Assembly: GCF_001544575.2 (NCBI RefSeq)
Contig: NZ_FCNY02000009.1
Coordinates: forward strand, 310,001-374,000
Direction: 5' to 3'
Length of the DNA: 64,000 nt
From: Caballeronia cordobensis
GTDB taxonomy: Bacteria; Pseudomonadota; Gammaproteobacteria; Burkholderiales; Burkholderiaceae
The notes beneath the pieces are model-generated. The model was not told where the DNA came from and ran no database searches. It was given only the letters and a program-made list of their open reading frames with translations. Position numbers and translations under genes: made by a program. How positions within the stretch are numbered: the first letter of the stretch is position 1; each line of letters opens with the position of its first letter. Positions 61,654 through 64,000 of the stretch are shown piece after piece.

Positions 61654-61673
61654 GCCGGCATCATGATGCCGGC
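61654..61673. promoter_or_regulatory. Perfect 20-bp palindrome upstream of the LivK-like gene
   Basis: GCCGGCATCATGATGCCGGC is its own reverse complement, 36 bp before the start of the LivK-like gene. It could be an operator or, as RNA, a hairpin in the leader. Confidence 0.45.
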
Positions 61674-61709
61674 GTCAGCCAATAACATTCCTCTGAACGG
61701 GTGTGCGAC

Positions 61710-62846
61710 ATGAAAGTGCTCCTTTCCTTCCTCGCGGCTTCGGCGCTTTGTCTTGTGACGGCGGCGGCCAGCGCCCAGCAAACCGTTCACATTGGGGTTT
61801 CGGCGCCGCTCACCGGCCTGGGCGCGGCCAACGGCAAGGACATCGAAAACGGCGTGCGTCTTGCCGTGGAGGAGGCGAATGCGCAACGCCTCACTATCGG
61901 CGGGCAGCCGGTCAAATTCGAACTCGCATCCGTCGATGATCAGGGCGATCCGCGCATCGGCGTTCAAGTGGCGCAGAAGCTCGTCGACGATGGCGTCGTG
62001 GCCGTGGTCGGCTACTACAACTCCGGCGTGGCGCTGCCTTCGGCGCCGATCTTCGCGCGCGCGGGCATTCCGTTGATCGACCCGGCGGCGACGAATCCGG
62101 CGATCACACGCCAAGGCTTGAACAACGTGTTCCGCATCATCGCGACCGACACGCAGAACTCGGGCAACGCGGGCACGTATGCCGTGAAAGTCACGAAAGC
62201 GAAGCGAATCGCGGTGATGGACGACCGGACGGCTTTTGGACAAGGCGCGGTCGAGGAATTCAAGAAGGCGGTGCAAGCGGCGGGCGGCCAGGTCGTCGCC
62301 GAGGAATACACCACCGACAAGGCCGTCGAGTTCAATGCGCAATTGACGAACATAAAGGCCGCCAACGCGGACCTGCTGTATTTCGGCGGCCTCGATGGCC
62401 AGGCGGGCCTGATCGTCAAGCGCATGAAGCAACTGGGCATCCGGGCGCAGTTCGTGGGAAGCGGCGGAATTGCCGACAGCGTGTTCATCAGTTCGGCGGG
62501 CAATGCGGCCGAAGGTGCGATGGCATGGGAGTATGGCCGGCCTGTCGAGTCATTGCCGGAAGGGCGCGCGTTCGCGGAAAAATTCAAGAAGCGCTTTGGC
62601 GCGGAAACGCTGACTTACGCGCCGTTCGCTTACGACTGCGCGTGGCTTGCCATCACGGCGATGAAGCAGGCCAACTCCGTCAAACCCGCGACGTTCATGG
62701 AGACGCTGCGGAAGATGCAATATAACGGTATTACCGGGCATATTTCGTTTGATAAATACGGAGACCTGAATAGCCCGACGTCGACGCTTTATCAGGTGAA
62801 GGGGATGAAGTGGCAGCCGGTTACGACGATTGGGGCGGAGAAGTAG
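61710..62846 (+). CDS. Orphan LivK-type amino-acid-binding protein
   Basis: A 378-residue periplasmic binding protein (signal ending ASAQ). Typical LivK segments are VHIGVSAPLTGLGAANGKDIENGVRLAVEEAN, VVAVVGYYNSGVALPSAPIFARAGIPLIDPAATNP and YAPFAYDCAWLAITAMKQANS. It would bind branched-chain amino acids or related ligands for a LivHMGF-type importer. No permease or ATPase genes are adjacent; the following bases hold IS remnants. The C-terminus appears complete. Confidence 0.9.
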   Translation: MKVLLSFLAASALCLVTAAASAQQTVHIGVSAPLTGLGAANGKDIENGVRLAVEEANAQRLTIGGQPVKFELASVDDQGDPRIGVQVAQKLVDDGVVAVVGYYNSGVALPSAPIFARAGIPLIDPAATNPAITRQGLNNVFRIIATDTQNSGNAGTYAVKVTKAKRIAVMDDRTAFGQGAVEEFKKAVQAAGGQVVAEEYTTDKAVEFNAQLTNIKAANADLLYFGGLDGQAGLIVKRMKQLGIRAQFVGSGGIADSVFISSAGNAAEGAMAWEYGRPVESLPEGRAFAEKFKKRFGAETLTYAPFAYDCAWLAITAMKQANSVKPATFMETLRKMQYNGITGHISFDKYGDLNSPTSTLYQVKGMKWQPVTTIGAEK

Positions 62847-63018
62847 TCGGTCCGTCCTCACGAAAACGCGCCACCAACCGCCGAATTTGCCCCGTGGTGA
62901 GCGCCAGCCGCTCGGCGGCATGCCACCACGGCTTGAGCCGTCCGTCCACGACGTCCTGAATGACCTTGAATCGATCGAGTTCGCACATGGTCATGGTGAT
63001 CTGTCCAGTGCTCGCCAT
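62847..63018 (-). pseudogene. 5' remnant of an ISNCY-family transposase
   Basis: MTMCELDRFKVIQDVVDGRLKPWWHAAERLALTTGQIRRLVARFREDGP is the recognisable N-terminus (helix-turn-helix part) of ISNCY/IS1202-type transposases, which are about 450 residues long. After about 50 residues the frame runs into the end of the LivK-like gene, so the rest of the element is missing. The start lies at 62994 or 63018. Confidence 0.75.
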
Positions 63019-63072
63019 CGAAGCCTACGTGCCGCGAACCCGCGAACGGTCAGCTTACGTGCCATCAAAGCG

Positions 63073-63124
63073 GACATTTGAACTTAGCTACTACAATACA
63101 ATGTTGCTGCTAAGTTCAAATGTC
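63073..63124. repeat. Facing 16-bp inverted repeat between two IS pieces
   Basis: GACATTTGAACTTAGC (63073-63088) and GCTAAGTTCAAATGTC (63109-63124) are perfect mirror images separated by 20 bp. The left arm lies upstream of the ISNCY remnant and the right arm near the end of the IS3-family gene. They are probably insertion-sequence ends. Confidence 0.65.
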
Positions 63125-64000
63125 GGGATTGGGGGTGCGGCGGAATTCTTGGACTGGGTTATGTCGTCAGCCCGAGACTCTCCCGGTATTCAATCGGACT
63201 GAGTGCGCCAAGCGAGATCTTGATCCGTTTCTCGTTGTACCAGCGAATGTACGAGTCAACGACCTCAATGAATTGGTCGGTGCTGATGGCCTGCCAGTCC
63301 CGAGAGTAAAACAGTTCCGTCTTCAGCCGTCCAAAGAAGCCTTCGCACGCCGCATTATCGGGCGAGCAGCCCTTGCGCGACATTGAACGAATCAGATTGG
63401 CCTCACGTATTCGGGCAAGCCATCCAGGCCAGCGATAATGCGCACCGCGATCTGAATGAACCACAGGCCGGGTGTTGCTATTGCTCATTGTTTCGACCGC
63501 AGCATCGAGCATCGTGTTCACAAGCTCGGCGTCTGGTCGCGTACCGATCGACCAACTGATCACGAGTCCATCGAAGCAGTCAATGATCGGCGACAGATAG
63601 ACTTTGCCGGCAGGAATCTGGAACTCTGTGATGTCTGTGAGCCACTTTTCATTCGGTGCTGCGGCCCGGAAGTCCCGGTTGATAAGGTTATCTGGAGCGG
63701 GACCAATTTCTCCAGCGTAGGAGCCGTATCGACGTCGCCCCGTCGTGGCCGCGCTTAGATGTTCCTGCTTCATCAAGCGCCGAACGACCTTCTCCGAGAT
63801 GAAGACTTTCTGCCTGCCAAGTGCCGCACGCACCCTGCGATATCCGTAGCAGCAGTGATTCAGTTCAAAGATATCTGCAATGGCAAGGCGTACACCAGCA
63901 TACTTGTCGGCAGTCTGTATCCGCGCCCGGTGATAGAAGTAGGAGCTACGGGCGAGCCCCAATTCAGCAAGAAGCTCCGGCAGCGTGTAAGCCTGTTTCA
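63125..64000 (-). mobile_element. IS3-family insertion sequence, right part
   Basis: The element runs off the right edge of the window. Its transposase is on the minus strand. The outer end probably lies at or just inside the inverted repeat ending 63124 (ends at 63109 or 63121 are possible). Orf A and the other end are outside the window. Confidence 0.7.
63159..64000 (-). CDS. IS3-family transposase OrfB (partial, 5' end beyond window)
   Basis: The reading frame is open to base 64000, beyond the apparent Met at 63962: the extra sequence KQAYTLPELLAELGLARSSYFYH is typical OrfB. About 280 residues are visible. DDE catalytic segments: EKWLTDITEF (first Asp), VVHSDRGAHY (second Asp) and NAACEGFFGRLKTE (Glu). 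An HTH_21-like piece, CCYGYRRVRAALG, precedes it. OrfB is usually made as a frameshift fusion with OrfA. The C-terminus GLTT ends 35 bases before the inverted repeat. Confidence 0.9.
   Translation of the reverse strand, partial: KQAYTLPELLAELGLARSSYFYHRARIQTADKYAGVRLAIADIFELNHCCYGYRRVRAALGRQKVFISEKVVRRLMKQEHLSAATTGRRRYGSYAGEIGPAPDNLINRDFRAAAPNEKWLTDITEFQIPAGKVYLSPIIDCFDGLVISWSIGTRPDAELVNTMLDAAVETMSNSNTRPVVHSDRGAHYRWPGWLARIREANLIRSMSRKGCSPDNAACEGFFGRLKTELFYSRDWQAISTDQFIEVVDSYIRWYNEKRIKISLGALSPIEYRESLGLTT

Overview
This window is a high-GC stretch of a proteobacterial chromosome, about 65% G+C by eye. Gene content and protein style (mprF-acvB, flhDC with a Cys-rich FlhC, 3- and 4-hydroxybenzoate monooxygenases, AcpA-type phosphoesterase, NhaR-like LysR regulator next to terC) point to a beta-proteobacterium of the Burkholderiaceae, most likely Burkholderia, Paraburkholderia or Caballeronia. 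The genus is an inference. It is almost all single-copy chromosomal gene content. The only clear mobile DNA is at the right edge (62.8-64 kb). There are no rRNA genes, no CRISPR array, and I recognised no tRNA.

Layout. 0-4.6 kb: an ABC importer operon (solute-binding protein cut by the window edge, ATPase, two permeases) ending in an aldose-1-epimerase-like gene. 4.7-7.1 kb: a degenerate receiver protein, a NarL/LuxR-type response regulator and two lipoproteins. 7.5-11.4 kb: mprF-acvB, the aminoacyl-phosphatidylglycerol synthase/flippase and its matching hydrolase. 11.4-12.1 kb: a HigBA-like toxin-antitoxin pair with a perfect palindromic operator. 12.2-20.8 kb: DUF1993 protein, Oxidored-like mini-protein, Ntn-hydrolase acylase lipoprotein, M20 dipeptidase, Ldh2-type dehydrogenase, SDR protein, LysR regulator and RidA protein. 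20.8-29.6 kb: AcpA-type phosphoesterase, TauE/SafE permease, glycogen-debranching-type glycosidase, pobA, and an aldo/keto reductase with a divergent AraC regulator.

29.8-33.4 kb: a secreted COG4315-type protein, a mini-lipoprotein, an ECF sigma factor and its anti-sigma factor, then small envelope proteins and an Rrf2 regulator. 33.7-40.1 kb: glycolipid-binding-domain protein, selD, a CDF metal transporter, a large MscS channel and a NUP-family nucleoside lipoprotein. 40.1-41.7 kb: flhDC behind an unusually AT-rich leader. 41.8-49.2 kb: DNA polymerase II, an internally duplicated outer-membrane barrel, a DUF3574 lipoprotein, a duplicated glycosyltransferase, an HPF/RaiA-like protein and nhaR. 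49.3-61.5 kb: terC, a subtilase-like protein lacking a catalytic Ser, a CPA1 antiporter, a GH15 enzyme, dhaL-dhaK, mobR-mobA and a MurJ-like flippase. 61.7-64 kb: an orphan LivK-type binding protein, an ISNCY remnant and an IS3-family element running off the end.

How genes work together. mprF and acvB form a make-and-break pair for aminoacylated lipid. pobA and mobA both convert hydroxybenzoates to protocatechuate. The ECF sigma/anti-sigma pair probably controls the envelope genes just upstream. nhaR sits between terC and an HPF-like gene, with similar palindromes at both ends. I did not find a clearly new multi-gene system. The best leads are three proteins built from internal duplications or with degenerate catalytic domains (duplicated barrel at 44.2-45.2 kb, duplicated glycosyltransferase at 46.4-47.8 kb, Ser-less subtilase-like protein at 50.4-51.8 kb) and several unassigned palindromic operator-like sites.
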